DNA of 64,000 bases from Hoeflea prorocentri. Its GTDB lineage: Bacteria; Pseudomonadota; Alphaproteobacteria; Rhizobiales; Rhizobiaceae. How positions within the stretch are numbered: the first letter of the stretch is position 1; every line of letters begins with the position of its first letter. Below are positions 8,998 through 19,275 of the stretch, one piece after another. The DNA lies in the NCBI RefSeq assembly GCF_027944115.1, contig NZ_JAPJZI010000001.1:2480001-2544000 (forward strand), read 5' to 3'. The notes beneath the pieces were generated by a model. That model had not been told where the DNA came from and did not search any database. It was given only the letters and a program-made list of their open reading frames with translations. A program made the translations under genes and the position numbers.

Positions 8998-9876
8998 ATG
9001 GATCATGTGAGGGACAAAGTCCGGATTGCATCGGTTCAGTGGCAGGCCACAGCGCTTGATGCGAGCGGTGTCTTCCAGCGCTTTTCGGGCTTCGTTTCTG
9101 CAGCTGCGGACTATAGCGCCGATTTCATTGTTTTTCCCGAGCTTTTTACGCTCTGCCTGCTTTCGGGTGAAGAGCCGATGGATGCCGCCGACATTGCAAG
9201 ACGGTCCGACGCCCATACGCAGGCATTCATCGATCATATGCGTGCTCTGGCAAAGGAGCATGAGATCAATATCGTCGCCGGTTCACATCTGATGCTGGAC
9301 GAAGACGGCATTGCGCGCAACCGCAGCTTCGTTTTCCTGCGTGACGGCAGCCTGCATGCGCGCGACAAGCTGCACCCGACGCCGACAGAAAACGATCCGT
9401 GGAGGGTTGCGGGCGGCAACAGGGCCGACATTGTCGAGACGGCGTGTGGTCCCGTCGGCGTGATGATCTGCTACGACAGCGAGTTCCCGGAACTTGCCCG
9501 TCACCTCATCGATCAGGGCGCGCGCATCCTGTTCGTTCCCTATTGCACCGACACGGTGCATGGTCATCTGCGGGTGCGCTATTGCTGCCAGGCAAGGACG
9601 GTGGAGAACCAGTGTTATGTCGTCACATCCGGCATGACCGGACGCTTTCACAACATCCCCGAACAACATGATGCATATGCGCAATCGGCTATTCTGACAC
9701 CGAGCGATCTTCCCTTCGCACGCGACGGGATTGCTGCGGAGGCAACCGCGAATGCGGACATGATCATCTATGCTGATCTGGACCTTGGTGCCCTGGATTG
9801 GGTGCGCAAGGAAGGCGCGGTTCGCAATCTCAACGACCGCAGGCACGATCTTTATTCGGTAAACTGGACAAGCTGA
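8998..9876 (+). CDS. carbon-nitrogen hydrolase (nitrilase superfamily)
   Basis: This 292-residue amidase has all three catalytic residues of the nitrilase superfamily: Glu in FPELF, Lys in RDKLHPTP and Cys in VMICYDSEFPE. Such enzymes cleave non-peptide amide or nitrile bonds in the cytoplasm. A further Glu in the ARTVENQCYVV stretch matches the conserved second Glu. It sits 12 bases after the LOG gene in the same direction. Substrate cannot be inferred; omega-amidase or N-carbamoyl hydrolase activity are options. Confidence 0.88.
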   Translation: MDHVRDKVRIASVQWQATALDASGVFQRFSGFVSAAADYSADFIVFPELFTLCLLSGEEPMDAADIARRSDAHTQAFIDHMRALAKEHEINIVAGSHLMLDEDGIARNRSFVFLRDGSLHARDKLHPTPTENDPWRVAGGNRADIVETACGPVGVMICYDSEFPELARHLIDQGARILFVPYCTDTVHGHLRVRYCCQARTVENQCYVVTSGMTGRFHNIPEQHDAYAQSAILTPSDLPFARDGIAAEATANADMIIYADLDLGALDWVRKEGAVRNLNDRRHDLYSVNWTS

Positions 9877-9977
9877 CCGCGACTGCCATTTATTGAATTG
9901 TCGCATTGGGCCTTTATGGTCGATGCCAAGACGCCAAAAGCGCATAACTGCAAGTGTTTCAATACCGAGGGGGCTTC

Positions 9978-11213
9978 ATGAAACCGGTAATCGCACTCTT
10001 CAGCCTGTCGATTCTACTCTCCACGTTTGATGCGGCGCCGGTTATGGCCAAGGACGGCAGCGCCGTACAGCTTGGGCCCCGCCCATTCTTTCTGATGAAA
10101 GGCCTCGAAGACGGAGAGCTGAAAGAAGCACTGAAACAATGTGAAAGCGGCCCTTTCTACAAAAGCGATTTTTCCATCGGCCACCGCGGCGCACCACTTC
10201 AATTTCCGGAGCATACGGAAGAATCCTACCGGGCTGCGGCGCGCATGGGCGCAGGTATTCTCGAGTGTGATGTGACCTTTACAAAGGACCGCGAACTGGT
10301 GTGCCGCCATTCACAGTGCGATCTGCACACCACGACCGACATCCTTTTAAAGCCCGAGATTGCTGCAAGCTGCAGCGTTCCTTTCTCGCCGGCGGATGCG
10401 GCGAGCGGCAAGAAGGCGGAAGCAAAGTGCTGCACCTCGGACATTACGCTGGAACAGTTCCGGCAACTGACCGGTAAAATGGAGTCATCCGACCGCGACG
10501 CAACGACAGTCGAACAATATGTCGGCGGCAATCCCGGCTGGCGGACCGACCTCTATTCGACACGGGGCCGTTTGATGACGCTGGCCGAGTCGATCAATCT
10601 GTTCGAGGAGCTCGGTGCGAAGCACACACCGGAGCTCAAATCCGCAGGTGTCGCCATGCCCTTTGAAGGTGACTTCACCCAGGAGGACTACGCGCAGAAG
10701 ATGATCGATGCCTACAAGGCCGCCGGCGTGCCGGCCGATCGTGTCTTTGCTCAATCCTTCAATCCCGCCGACGTGGCGTACTGGATCGCCAACGAACCTG
10801 ATTTCGGTGCGCAGGCCATCTATCTCGATGGCCGCTTCAGAAACGGCATTGACCCCGAAGATGCGGCCACCTGGACACCGTCAATGGAGGCGTTGAAGTC
10901 CGGCGGGTTCAACTATATCGCCCCGCCGCTGTGGATGCTGGTCAAGACCGGAGACGATGGCCGCCCTGCCCCGTCCGCCTACGCAAAGGCGGCGAAGAAA
11001 GCAGGTCTTGAGATCATCGCCTGGACCGTGGAGCGCTCCGGCACCCTGACCTCCGGCGGCGGATGGTATTACCAGACGATCGCGGACATAACCAACAACG
11101 ACAGCGACACACTTGTTCTGCTGGATGTGCTGGCAAAGGATGTCGGCGTGGCAGGTGTCTTCTCGGATTGGCCGGCGACGACGACCTACTACGCCAACTG
11201 CATGGGGCTATGA
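9978..11213 (+). CDS. secreted glycerophosphodiester phosphodiesterase
   Basis: A signal peptide ([24 protein letters not shown]) leads a GDPD catalytic domain with [27 protein letters not shown] and [11 protein letters not shown], giving the catalytic His pair and metal-binding Glu/Asp. The enzyme would release glycerol 3-phosphate from glycerophosphodiesters in the periplasm. The 411-residue protein includes a Cys-rich insert after the second His. ATG 9978 has GAGGGGG upstream; a GTG at 9954 is unlikely. It converges on the autotransporter gene with a 19-base gap. Confidence 0.9.
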   Translation: MKPVIALFSLSILLSTFDAAPVMAKDGSAVQLGPRPFFLMKGLEDGELKEALKQCESGPFYKSDFSIGHRGAPLQFPEHTEESYRAAARMGAGILECDVTFTKDRELVCRHSQCDLHTTTDILLKPEIAASCSVPFSPADAASGKKAEAKCCTSDITLEQFRQLTGKMESSDRDATTVEQYVGGNPGWRTDLYSTRGRLMTLAESINLFEELGAKHTPELKSAGVAMPFEGDFTQEDYAQKMIDAYKAAGVPADRVFAQSFNPADVAYWIANEPDFGAQAIYLDGRFRNGIDPEDAATWTPSMEALKSGGFNYIAPPLWMLVKTGDDGRPAPSAYAKAAKKAGLEIIAWTVERSGTLTSGGGWYYQTIADITNNDSDTLVLLDVLAKDVGVAGVFSDWPATTTYYANCMGL

Positions 11214-11232
11214 AGGCACTGTTGAGACAGCT

Positions 11233-13614
11233 TCAAAACCGGTGGACCATGGCCGCCATGACATTACCGCCCGTGTTTCCGGATGCATGTCCTTCGTTGA
11301 ACGAAAAGGCGGCGCCAAAACGAAGGTCTGTGTCGGGGGACAAGGCAGTCGCATAATCGAAGCCAAAATCGATCTGCCGGGCCTCCGGCTCCAGATCGAC
11401 GGGCACGGCGTCATACAGCACCCGCCCTTCCTTGTCGCGGCCGATTGGCAGCAGAAGGCTCGCCTGACCGGTTTCAATACGCAACGGCTGCTGGACCGAA
11501 AAAGTCAATGAATCCCTGCGGTTCCAAACGCCGTTCATCCGTGTGCCGATTGCAAATCCACTGAACAGGGCTGGCTCGACCGACGTCAAAAGCCCGGCAT
11601 CATTCGTTCTTGAGGCTCCAAACTCCGAGTTTACGAAGAATTCGAACCCACCAACCGGAATCGAGATCCCGGCGTTAAACGCCATTGAGGCCGTTTCAAA
11701 CGTACTTTCCTCAGCAAGCCTCAAACCGAGGAAAGAACCAGATTCCGCCGTTCCGGTCAGACCGAAGGTGAGTGCCGCCCCGCCATCAAGGCGAAACGCC
11801 CGCGACGCGCCCAGTCCGAAGGTCTGCTGATCTTCATCGGCCGTATCCGAAAATGCAAAAAAACCGGCATTGCCCCCCGGCAATTGCATGCCGGTTCCAA
11901 ATGCACGGGCATTCGGAGCCAGTCCGAGCAAGGAGGCCGGATCGGCAAAAGACGGTGATGCGGACGGGCTTAGCCCGAACTGCGCGCCGACATCCTCGGC
12001 CCATCCGAAAACCATGGAACTGTCGGTCGCCTGCAAGCCACCCGAGAGCGTCGAGAAGCCAAAGCTGCCAGGGCTGGTCGCCGGGCGTTCCCCGGCGCCC
12101 CGCGCGAAGCGGCGCAGCCGTTCGTCGAAATTATCATCTTCCTCTGCCGCAAGGATGCTGGCCGGGACGTAAAAATCCGTGCCCAGCGCATCGAACAGCG
12201 CCATTTGGCGGCCGGCAAGCGCATTGGCAACGGCATTGCCCTGCGCGGAGCCGGAAACCATTGAGACCTGTGCAACCGGTACGGTCGGATCGCTTGCTAA
12301 AGAGGTCGTGGATACGCCCAGACTTCCGATCGGCAGAAGGGCCGCCTTCAAATCCATGAAGCCGTGGCCGAATTCCTCATTGTAGTTGTGCGTGACACCG
12401 TTGCCGAAATCGACGGACCCGTTGACGGTTGTGAAGAAGGAGTTGTTGGCCGAGGCCAGCAGCCGGTCGACGATCTCCGAGGAATAAAGGTTTGGAAATG
12501 CTTCAGACAGCAGTGCCACCGCACCGGATATCTGGGGGGCGACGAAGGAGGTGCCTATCGTATTCTTGTAAGCTGCATCACCAACATCGCTGGCGGTGTA
12601 GACATATCCCTGTCCTGTGAGGCAGTAAGCGGCTGCCTCCATGCATCTGGCAGACTGCCGGGTAGCGCCAATCAGATCGCCGCCGCTGTTATACTCCGCA
12701 ATCGCATTCACGCCGACGATCCAGGCACCCTGCAAAGATGAATCCAGTGACGGCAACGCGGCGATAAAGCTTGCACTGGTGTCGGTCGAAACATTCGATG
12801 CGGCGAATACAACAACACCCTCAGTCGTAAACTGCCTGAGAGCGTTGACATATTGCGCCCAATCGCTTGCGCTTCCCCCTGCCGCATTGGCGAGCCTGTC
12901 ACTCAATGTCAAACCGGAGGCGCTGTTGATGTCGTCAACGGTAAACGTTTCATCCTCGCGCGGGCCGGGACCCCAGATAAAGCCCCAGGAATTGTTCTGG
13001 ACAACGGCACCGGCGGCGTAAGCATCATTGGTTGCGGCTGCCAGCGCCGTCGGCGATGAGGTAAGCCGTGAAAGGTGAAGATCGGCGCCTGGCGCGACGC
13101 CCATCATTCCAACGCCGTCCCTCTTTCCCGCGGCGACTGCCGCGACCCCGGTGCCATGATCCTCAAAGCTTGACGGAAAAGTGCCGAAACTGGTGATGGA
13201 CTTGCCTGCAAATTCCTGATGCGTCGTGCGGAAGCCGCTATCGACAATGGCAATCAGTTTACCCGCTCCCGTCAGCCCCAATGAATGTGCGTATTCGAGA
13301 TTGATGACCGAAAAGGCATTTTCCCTCGTCGTCAGGCCACTGTTCTTGAGAAGGATTGAACCGAAAACATTGTCCTGTTCGAGAAATTCGGCGGAGTTTC
13401 GCACGGTTGCCGCGTCAGCTTCATCGAAGCTCGTAACGGCATGCGTGGTTCCTTCATGCGCTGTCAGCAGGTTGCCGCCGGAACTCGCACTGCCGGAACC
13501 ATTGCCGCCGCCGGGGCCACCCGATGTGCAGCCTGTCAAGGCCGCCGCAACAAACAGTGTGGTGACGCCGACCCAAGGCATAAAGGGGTGTGGGCTTTGC
13601 GGGGTTGGTTTCAT
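11233..13614 (-). CDS. subtilisin-like (S8) serine protease autotransporter with lipobox
   Basis: This 793-residue protein has a signal sequence ending in the lipobox LTGC (Cys29), a Gly/Ser-rich stretch, an S8 protease domain with catalytic Asp125 (IVDSG), His153 (DHGTG), oxyanion Asn274 (FAASN) and Ser356 (GTSFVAP), and a C-terminal autotransporter beta-barrel ending in Phe. It should be anchored by lipid, exported by a type V mechanism, and display a protease at the surface, as known lipoprotein autotransporters of the S8 class do. ATG 13614 was chosen because it places the signal sequence correctly; 13677 adds an unrelated extension. Confidence 0.88.
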   Translation of the reverse strand: MKPTPQSPHPFMPWVGVTTLFVAAALTGCTSGGPGGGNGSGSASSGGNLLTAHEGTTHAVTSFDEADAATVRNSAEFLEQDNVFGSILLKNSGLTTRENAFSVINLEYAHSLGLTGAGKLIAIVDSGFRTTHQEFAGKSITSFGTFPSSFEDHGTGVAAVAAGKRDGVGMMGVAPGADLHLSRLTSSPTALAAATNDAYAAGAVVQNNSWGFIWGPGPREDETFTVDDINSASGLTLSDRLANAAGGSASDWAQYVNALRQFTTEGVVVFAASNVSTDTSASFIAALPSLDSSLQGAWIVGVNAIAEYNSGGDLIGATRQSARCMEAAAYCLTGQGYVYTASDVGDAAYKNTIGTSFVAPQISGAVALLSEAFPNLYSSEIVDRLLASANNSFFTTVNGSVDFGNGVTHNYNEEFGHGFMDLKAALLPIGSLGVSTTSLASDPTVPVAQVSMVSGSAQGNAVANALAGRQMALFDALGTDFYVPASILAAEEDDNFDERLRRFARGAGERPATSPGSFGFSTLSGGLQATDSSMVFGWAEDVGAQFGLSPSASPSFADPASLLGLAPNARAFGTGMQLPGGNAGFFAFSDTADEDQQTFGLGASRAFRLDGGAALTFGLTGTAESGSFLGLRLAEESTFETASMAFNAGISIPVGGFEFFVNSEFGASRTNDAGLLTSVEPALFSGFAIGTRMNGVWNRRDSLTFSVQQPLRIETGQASLLLPIGRDKEGRVLYDAVPVDLEPEARQIDFGFDYATALSPDTDLRFGAAFSFNEGHASGNTGGNVMAAMVHRF

Positions 13615-13744
13615 CAGACGGCCGTCTTCAAGAAAGCTGGGTTGGACATGCCATTGAACAGGAACACAGCGAATCAACTGCCAATACCGTAGCGGCAGCC
13701 AGAGCGATTTTCCAATTCAAATCCGGATACGGATTGAAACGTTG

Positions 13745-14491
13745 TCAGAGACCGCCAGCGACCCGCAGCACTGTACCGGTGGCGTATCCCGCCTTTTCCG
13801 ACGCCAGCCAAAGGACGGCTTCGGCGATATCCTTGGGCGTGCCGGCACGCCCAAGCGGCGAAGCCTTGGCGGTTTGCACGGGTCGATGCGGATTGCCCTC
13901 GGTGCGATGGATGTCCGTTTCCACGGTTCCGGCCTGAACGGCGTTGACCCTGATGCCGTGCCGGCCGACTTCTTTCGACAGGCCGATTGTCATTGCATCA
14001 ATCGCCGCCTTTGATGCTGCATAGTGCACATATTCCCCTGGACTGCCGAGTGTCGCCGCAAGGGACGAGATGTTGACGATCACACCGCCCTTACCGCCAG
14101 TTTGCGTCGACATGCCCCGGATCGCCGCCCGCGCGCAGTAGAACGCTCCAAAGACGTTAACCTCGAAAACTCGTTGCAAGACCGCATCCGAAAGAGCCTC
14201 AACCGTGGTCACGCCGCCTATGATACCGGCATTGTTGACCAGCAGGGTCGGCGCTCCGAGCTGTCGGACGCACGCCTCAAACAGCCGGTCCACCTCAGCC
14301 GATGAAGCAATGTCTGCCTTGACGGCGATCGCCCTTACACCGGATTTTATACAGTCTTTGACGACCCGGGACGCACTTTTTTCATCTGATACGTAGTTGA
14401 TGCAGATGTCATAGCCCTGCCGCGCGGCAAGGACCGCCGTTGCTGCGCCGATACCTCGCCCTGCCCCGGTTATGATGGCGACCTCAGCCAT
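13745..14491 (-). CDS. SDR-family oxidoreductase
   Basis: This classical short-chain dehydrogenase/reductase of 248 residues has the cofactor loop TGAGRGIGAAT, the NNAGI motif, a catalytic Ser in the IVNISS strand and the catalytic pair Y-x3-K in YVHYAASKAA. It most resembles FabG-like sugar or acyl reductases, but the substrate is not predictable. The start ATG overlaps the end of rarD by 8 bases (ATGGCTGA) with a GGGAGA site inside rarD, so translation is coupled. Confidence 0.9.
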   Translation of the reverse strand: MAEVAIITGAGRGIGAATAVLAARQGYDICINYVSDEKSASRVVKDCIKSGVRAIAVKADIASSAEVDRLFEACVRQLGAPTLLVNNAGIIGGVTTVEALSDAVLQRVFEVNVFGAFYCARAAIRGMSTQTGGKGGVIVNISSLAATLGSPGEYVHYAASKAAIDAMTIGLSKEVGRHGIRVNAVQAGTVETDIHRTEGNPHRPVQTAKASPLGRAGTPKDIAEAVLWLASEKAGYATGTVLRVAGGL

Positions 14492-15422
14492 GTGTATTCT
14501 CCCGTGCTTCATCCAACTGTGCCCTCCTCGCGGCGGCGCGCAAATCGGAGATCGCTGACCAACTATAGAGGCCAAGCGCCAGCCAGATCAGGCAGAAGGC
14601 AAGAAGCTGCCAACCGGAGAACGGCTCCCGGAAGACAAAAACGGCGATCAGGAAAATCAGCGTCGGGGCGACATACTGCATCAGGCCGATGGTTGAGAGC
14701 CTTAGCAGCTTGGCGCCAAGCGCATAGCAAATCAGAGGAATTGCGGTTGCAGGACCGGCAAACAGCAAAAGCAGCGTGTCGTTCGCATCACCGGCGAAGA
14801 AATGCCCCATCCCCTCGACATCGAGGACAAGCAGGATGAAAAGTGCGGGAACACTTAGGAGGACGACTTCGAGGAAAAATCCCTGTGATGGGCCGATGGG
14901 CATTGTTTTGCGAAAAAAGCCGTAAAACCCGAAGCTGAAAGCAAGCGACAGCGAAACCCAGGGCAAGCCGCCCGCGTCATAGGTCAGAACCATGACGGCA
15001 ACCACGGCAAGGGCAATTGCGATGAGTTGAGCCCGGTTGAAACGTTCGCCCAGAAACAGCGCGCCCAGCATGATGCTGACCAGCGGGTTGATGTAATAAC
15101 CCAGCGCGGTTTCCACCGTTCTTTCATGGGCAACCGCCCAAGTGTAGATGCCCCAGTTCACAGCGATCATGGTTGCGGTCAGGAAAGCCAGAGCCAGCGT
15201 TCGCGGGGTGCGCAAGGCCTGTTTCAGATCGGCTGTCCTGCCGAGAAAGAGTATGATGATCCCGGCAACCGGAATGGAACACAAGATCCGGTACGCAACG
15301 ACTTCGATCGCCGGCACATGATCCACGGCTTTCATGTAAAAGGGCAGCAATCCCCACATCAGATAGGCCGATATGCCAAAAGCAAAACCGCGCGTGGCGC
15401 TACCGGATTCTGAGCCGTTCAT
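14484..15422 (-). CDS. rarD: EamA-family transporter RarD
   Basis: This 312-residue protein has about ten hydrophobic helices in two EamA halves and begins with GFAFGISAYLMWGLLPFYMKAVDHVPAIEVVAYR, typical of RarD (first segment GFAFGISAYLMWGLLPFY seen directly). RarD proteins belong to the drug/metabolite transporter superfamily; their substrate is not settled. It is upstream of and overlaps the SDR gene, forming a two-gene unit. Confidence 0.88.
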   Translation of the reverse strand: MNGSESGSATRGFAFGISAYLMWGLLPFYMKAVDHVPAIEVVAYRILCSIPVAGIIILFLGRTADLKQALRTPRTLALAFLTATMIAVNWGIYTWAVAHERTVETALGYYINPLVSIMLGALFLGERFNRAQLIAIALAVVAVMVLTYDAGGLPWVSLSLAFSFGFYGFFRKTMPIGPSQGFFLEVVLLSVPALFILLVLDVEGMGHFFAGDANDTLLLLFAGPATAIPLICYALGAKLLRLSTIGLMQYVAPTLIFLIAVFVFREPFSGWQLLAFCLIWLALGLYSWSAISDLRAAARRAQLDEARENTHG

Positions 15423-15574
15423 GGCAAGATGCTTCCATTACAATAAAATCAATGGGTTGAAACGATTTTTGGATAAATCGAGTCAGCGATATTAAAGCTA
15501 TATGTCGACCGTCCGGGTTCGCTGACGCCGGCGCGACAGGCAATCATATCGGACGGTGAAGATCAACCGGAATG

Positions 15575-17173
15575 TCAGTCCTTGCGGACCATCATCAGCT
15601 TATAGGTAACCGAATCCATGAGCGCCTGGAAGGAGGCATCGATGATGTTGTCTGAAACGCCGACGGTCCACCAGCGTTTGCCGGTCTGGTCCCGCGATTC
15701 AATCAGCACCCTTGTTATTGCTTCGGTCCCGCCATTGAGGATACGCACCTTGTAGTCCGTCAATTCCAGGTCTTCGATCTCGGCCTGATATTTGCCAAGA
15801 TCCTTGCGCAGGGCGATATCGAGAGCATTGACCGGACCGTGCCCCTCGGCCACCGACATGGTGGTCTCACCGTCAATCTCCACCTTCACAATGGCTTCCG
15901 ACACCGTCTTCAGGTTGCCGTTGGCGTCGAACCGGCGCTCAACCATGACCCGGAAACTGTCGACGCGGAAAAACTCCGGAACACGTCCGAGCGTGCGCCT
16001 GGCAAGCAGTTCGAAACTGGCGTCCGCCGCCTCGTAGGCATAGCCCTGCGCCTCATGTTCCTTGACGATTGAAATCAACCGGTCGAGCCGTGGATTGTCC
16101 TTGGAAACCTCGATGCCGCGTTGTTGCAGCTCATTGATAAAATTCGACTTTCCGCCCTGGTCCGAGACCATGACCTTGCGTTTGTTTCCCACGGCTTCGG
16201 GCGGAATGTGCTCATAGGTCTGGGGATCTTTCAGCAGTGCAGATGCGTGAATGCCGGCCTTGGTGGCGAATGAGGACACGCCGACGTAAGGCGCCTGTGG
16301 CTCAGGCGAACGGTTCAGCAATTCGTCAAACGCATGGGACAGCCGTGTCAGGCCCTTGAGCTTTTCCTCGTCAATCGCGGTTTCGAACCGGCTGTTCCAG
16401 ACCGTTTTCAAAACGAGTGTCGGAACCAATGTGACGAGATTGGCGTTGCCGCAACGCTCGCCGATCCCATTGAGAGTGCCCTGGATCTGGCGCACGCCTG
16501 CATCGACTGCGGCCAGCGAATTGGCAACGGCCTGCCCCGTATCATTGTGTGCATGAATGCCAAGGCGCTCGCCCGGTATGCCCGCCTCGATCACGGCGCT
16601 AACGATCCTGGAAACCTCGTCCGGCTGCGAACCGCCATTGGTGTCGCACAACACGACCCACCGCGCGCCTGCCTCGAATGCAGTGCGGGCACAGGCCAGC
16701 GCATAGTCGGGATTGGCCTTGTAGCCGTCAAAAAAATGCTCGCAATCGACCATTGCTTCCTTGCCGGCCGAAACCGTTGCTTCAACCGAGGCCGCAATAC
16801 ACTCGAGATTCTCCTCATTGCTGATGCCGAGGGCGACATCGACATGATAATCCCAGCTCTTGGCAACAAAGCAAACCGCGTCGCTGTTTGACTGCAGCAA
16901 GGCCGACAGGCCCGGATCGTTAGACGCCGACACCCCTGCCCGCTTGGTCATGCCAAAGGCGACAAAATCAGCATTCTGCAGCCGGTTTCTTTCGAAGAAC
17001 TTCGTATCCGTCGGGTTGGCGCCGGGATAGCCGCCTTCAACATAATCGAAGCCGAACGCATCGAGTAACTTGGCAATCGCAATCTTGTCCTCGACGCTGA
17101 AGTCGATGCCCGGTGTCTGCTGGCCGTCGCGCAGAGTGGTGTCAAAGAGATAGATTTTTTCGCGTTGTGTCAT
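15575..17173 (-). CDS. cimA: citramalate synthase
   Basis: CimA joins pyruvate and acetyl-CoA to give (R)-citramalate, feeding isoleucine synthesis. The N-terminus YLFDTTLRDGQQTPGIDFS is the alpha-isopropylmalate/citramalate synthase TIM-barrel signature, followed by the HAHNDTGQAVANSLAAVDAG metal-binding stretch, and a C-terminal LeuA dimer/regulatory domain. The length of 532 residues fits the long CimA type rather than LeuA or homocitrate synthase. ATG 17173 lies 2 bases after the upstream GFA gene stop; an in-frame ATG at 17197 would overlap that gene. Confidence 0.9.
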   Translation of the reverse strand: MTQREKIYLFDTTLRDGQQTPGIDFSVEDKIAIAKLLDAFGFDYVEGGYPGANPTDTKFFERNRLQNADFVAFGMTKRAGVSASNDPGLSALLQSNSDAVCFVAKSWDYHVDVALGISNEENLECIAASVEATVSAGKEAMVDCEHFFDGYKANPDYALACARTAFEAGARWVVLCDTNGGSQPDEVSRIVSAVIEAGIPGERLGIHAHNDTGQAVANSLAAVDAGVRQIQGTLNGIGERCGNANLVTLVPTLVLKTVWNSRFETAIDEEKLKGLTRLSHAFDELLNRSPEPQAPYVGVSSFATKAGIHASALLKDPQTYEHIPPEAVGNKRKVMVSDQGGKSNFINELQQRGIEVSKDNPRLDRLISIVKEHEAQGYAYEAADASFELLARRTLGRVPEFFRVDSFRVMVERRFDANGNLKTVSEAIVKVEIDGETTMSVAEGHGPVNALDIALRKDLGKYQAEIEDLELTDYKVRILNGGTEAITRVLIESRDQTGKRWWTVGVSDNIIDASFQALMDSVTYKLMMVRKD

Positions 17174-17175
17174 GT

Positions 17176-17670
17176 CTAATGCTGCCTTGGCGGCCATTCT
17201 TTTGTGTCGTGGTCAGGGTGCTGCCGGTTTGTCTTGCGGATGCGCTCGAAATGCTCTGGGTCATCCTGTGCTGCGTCATCCGTTGGTTGGCCCGCAAGCC
17301 CGTCCAGTTCTGCAAACCAAGGCATCTTTGCTTCGTATCCGAACTGTTCGGACGGCCGTATATCGGCCGGTCTGTCGAGAGATCCAAGGGTGATGTTGAG
17401 ATGCTTGGCCTTTGTCGTCTCGAAAATCAGTGGCGTACCACAATCACGGCAGAATCCCCTGCGGGTTACATCGGTCGAGTTGAACCACGCGATCTGTCCA
17501 CGCGTGACTTCGAACTCATTCTTCTGGGCGTTGGCTAGCGGCATGAAATAGTTGCCTGATGCTTTTTGGCACATGCGGCAATGGCAAATATGCGGCCATG
17601 TCAGTTCGCCACGAACACGATAGCGCACTGCGCCGCACTGGCATCCGCCTGTCATCGGCTCTTGCGTCAT
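17176..17670 (-). CDS. GFA-family zinc protein
   Basis: This 164-residue protein has the zinc motifs of the glutathione-dependent formaldehyde-activating (GFA) fold: CQC in GGCQCGAVRY, CHCRMC, and CRDCGTPL. The family name comes from one enzyme; most members, probably including this one, have no proven substrate. It lies between cysS and cimA on the same strand and ends 2 bases before cimA, so it may be part of that operon. ATG 17670 is used, with a possible alternative four codons downstream. Confidence 0.88.
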   Translation of the reverse strand: MTQEPMTGGCQCGAVRYRVRGELTWPHICHCRMCQKASGNYFMPLANAQKNEFEVTRGQIAWFNSTDVTRRGFCRDCGTPLIFETTKAKHLNITLGSLDRPADIRPSEQFGYEAKMPWFAELDGLAGQPTDDAAQDDPEHFERIRKTNRQHPDHDTKEWPPRQH

Positions 17671-17713
17671 CGCTGTATGCCCCGGAACTTCTGGATGCTG
17701 ATCGATATCCCCA

Positions 17714-19084
17714 TCACATCGCCTCCCAGGTCGTTGTGCGGTCGCCGGTCTCGGGATCCTTGCCATCCTTCAACTGGATCCCCTTCGCGGCCAATTCATC
17801 ACGAATGGCATCGGCGCCCGCCCAATCCTTCCGGCCGATCAGTTCAAGGCGAGCGGCAATACGTTCGCTGATAACCGCTTCGTCGACCAGTGCGGTCTTG
17901 GCCTGCCGATAGGCCAAAAAACCCAGCATCTTCATGGAGGATGCAAGGGCCTCACCGTCCAGCGCATTAAGGCGCGGCAAGGCTGCCGATACATTCAGGT
18001 CGTCCGAGAGCGCTTCGATAACTTCGGGGTCGGGCGTCCCACCGTCATCGGCATCTCCTGCGCGCCTCGCAAATTTTTCCAGAAGCCGCTCGGCCTCTTC
18101 AAGCTTGCGTACGCTGAAATCGATCGGCTCGCGGTAGTGGGTCATCAGCATGGCAAGACGCAGCGCCTCGCCCGGCCAGCTGCGCCCGCCGAACTTCTCG
18201 CTCGCAAGCAGTTCGTGGATGGTCACGAAATTGCCGAGGCTCTTGGACATTTTCTGCCCTTCAACCTGCAGGAAACCGTTGTGCATCCATATATTGGCCA
18301 TGCGGTCGGTGCCATGGGCACAGCGCGACTGAACGATCTCGTTCTCATGGTGCGGGAAGATCAGATCCAGCCCACCGCCGTGAATGTCGAAAACCTTGCC
18401 CAAGTAACGTTCGCTCATGGCCGAGCATTCGATGTGCCAGCCGGGACGGCCAACGCCCCATGGCGAGGGCCAACCGGGTTCGTCACCGGACGAGAGCTTC
18501 CAGAGGACAAAATCGCCGGGGTTCTTCTTGTGATCGTCAACAGCCACGCGGGCGCCGGCCTGCTGGTCTTCCAGTTTCCGGTTCGACAGCTCGCCATAGT
18601 CATCGCTCGACGTGACGTCGAAAAGGACCTCGCCGCCTGCCACATAGGCATGGCCGCGCGCGACCAGCGTTTCGATCATCGTCTGCATCTGGGCGATATT
18701 GTCCGTCGCCCTTGGTTCGTGGGTCGGCTCAAGGCAGCCAAGCAGACCGATATCGGCATGGAACTGATCGGCGGTCTTCGCCGTCACCAACGCGATCGCC
18801 TCGTTCAGCGGCTTTTCCGGATAGTCGCGGGCCGCACGCGCGTTGATCTTGTCATCGACGTCAGTGATGTTGCGCACATAGGTGACCTTGTCCGCGCCAT
18901 AGTGGTGCCGCAGGAGCCGGAAGAGCAGATCGAAGACGATGACCGGTCTGGCATTGCCAATATGGGCATAGTCATAGACCGTCGGCCCACAGACATACAT
19001 GCGCACGTTCTGCGGATCGATCGGCTGGAAGTCTTCCTTCCTGCGTGTCAGCGTATTGTAGAGCGAAAGGCGTTTATCGCCCAT
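17714..19084 (-). CDS. cysS: cysteinyl-tRNA synthetase
   Basis: This class I aminoacyl-tRNA synthetase charges tRNA-Cys. It shows the HIGH-type motif as HIGNA in [19 protein letters not shown], the KMSKSLGNF loop, zinc ligands including Cys in [10 protein letters not shown] and the WHIECSAMS segment, and HHENE. At 456 residues it is the usual length. AAGGGAG lies upstream of ATG 19084. Confidence 0.97.
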   Translation of the reverse strand: MGDKRLSLYNTLTRRKEDFQPIDPQNVRMYVCGPTVYDYAHIGNARPVIVFDLLFRLLRHHYGADKVTYVRNITDVDDKINARAARDYPEKPLNEAIALVTAKTADQFHADIGLLGCLEPTHEPRATDNIAQMQTMIETLVARGHAYVAGGEVLFDVTSSDDYGELSNRKLEDQQAGARVAVDDHKKNPGDFVLWKLSSGDEPGWPSPWGVGRPGWHIECSAMSERYLGKVFDIHGGGLDLIFPHHENEIVQSRCAHGTDRMANIWMHNGFLQVEGQKMSKSLGNFVTIHELLASEKFGGRSWPGEALRLAMLMTHYREPIDFSVRKLEEAERLLEKFARRAGDADDGGTPDPEVIEALSDDLNVSAALPRLNALDGEALASSMKMLGFLAYRQAKTALVDEAVISERIAARLELIGRKDWAGADAIRDELAAKGIQLKDGKDPETGDRTTTWEAM

Positions 19085-19275
19085 GCGTCGAACTCCCTTG
19101 TGCCTCAGGCCAGGGCGTTTGTCTTTGCGTTGTATATGAGACGAAAACGGCCAGGCCAGCGGTTGGCTAGCGAATAATAATGCAGCAGATGCAAATAGCG
19201 GCGGCGCCGCGAAGCGTTTTCATGCGGCAACTTATCGCTGCTTGCGGCTGTCGCGTCAAGTCGTTAGCCCTCGCA

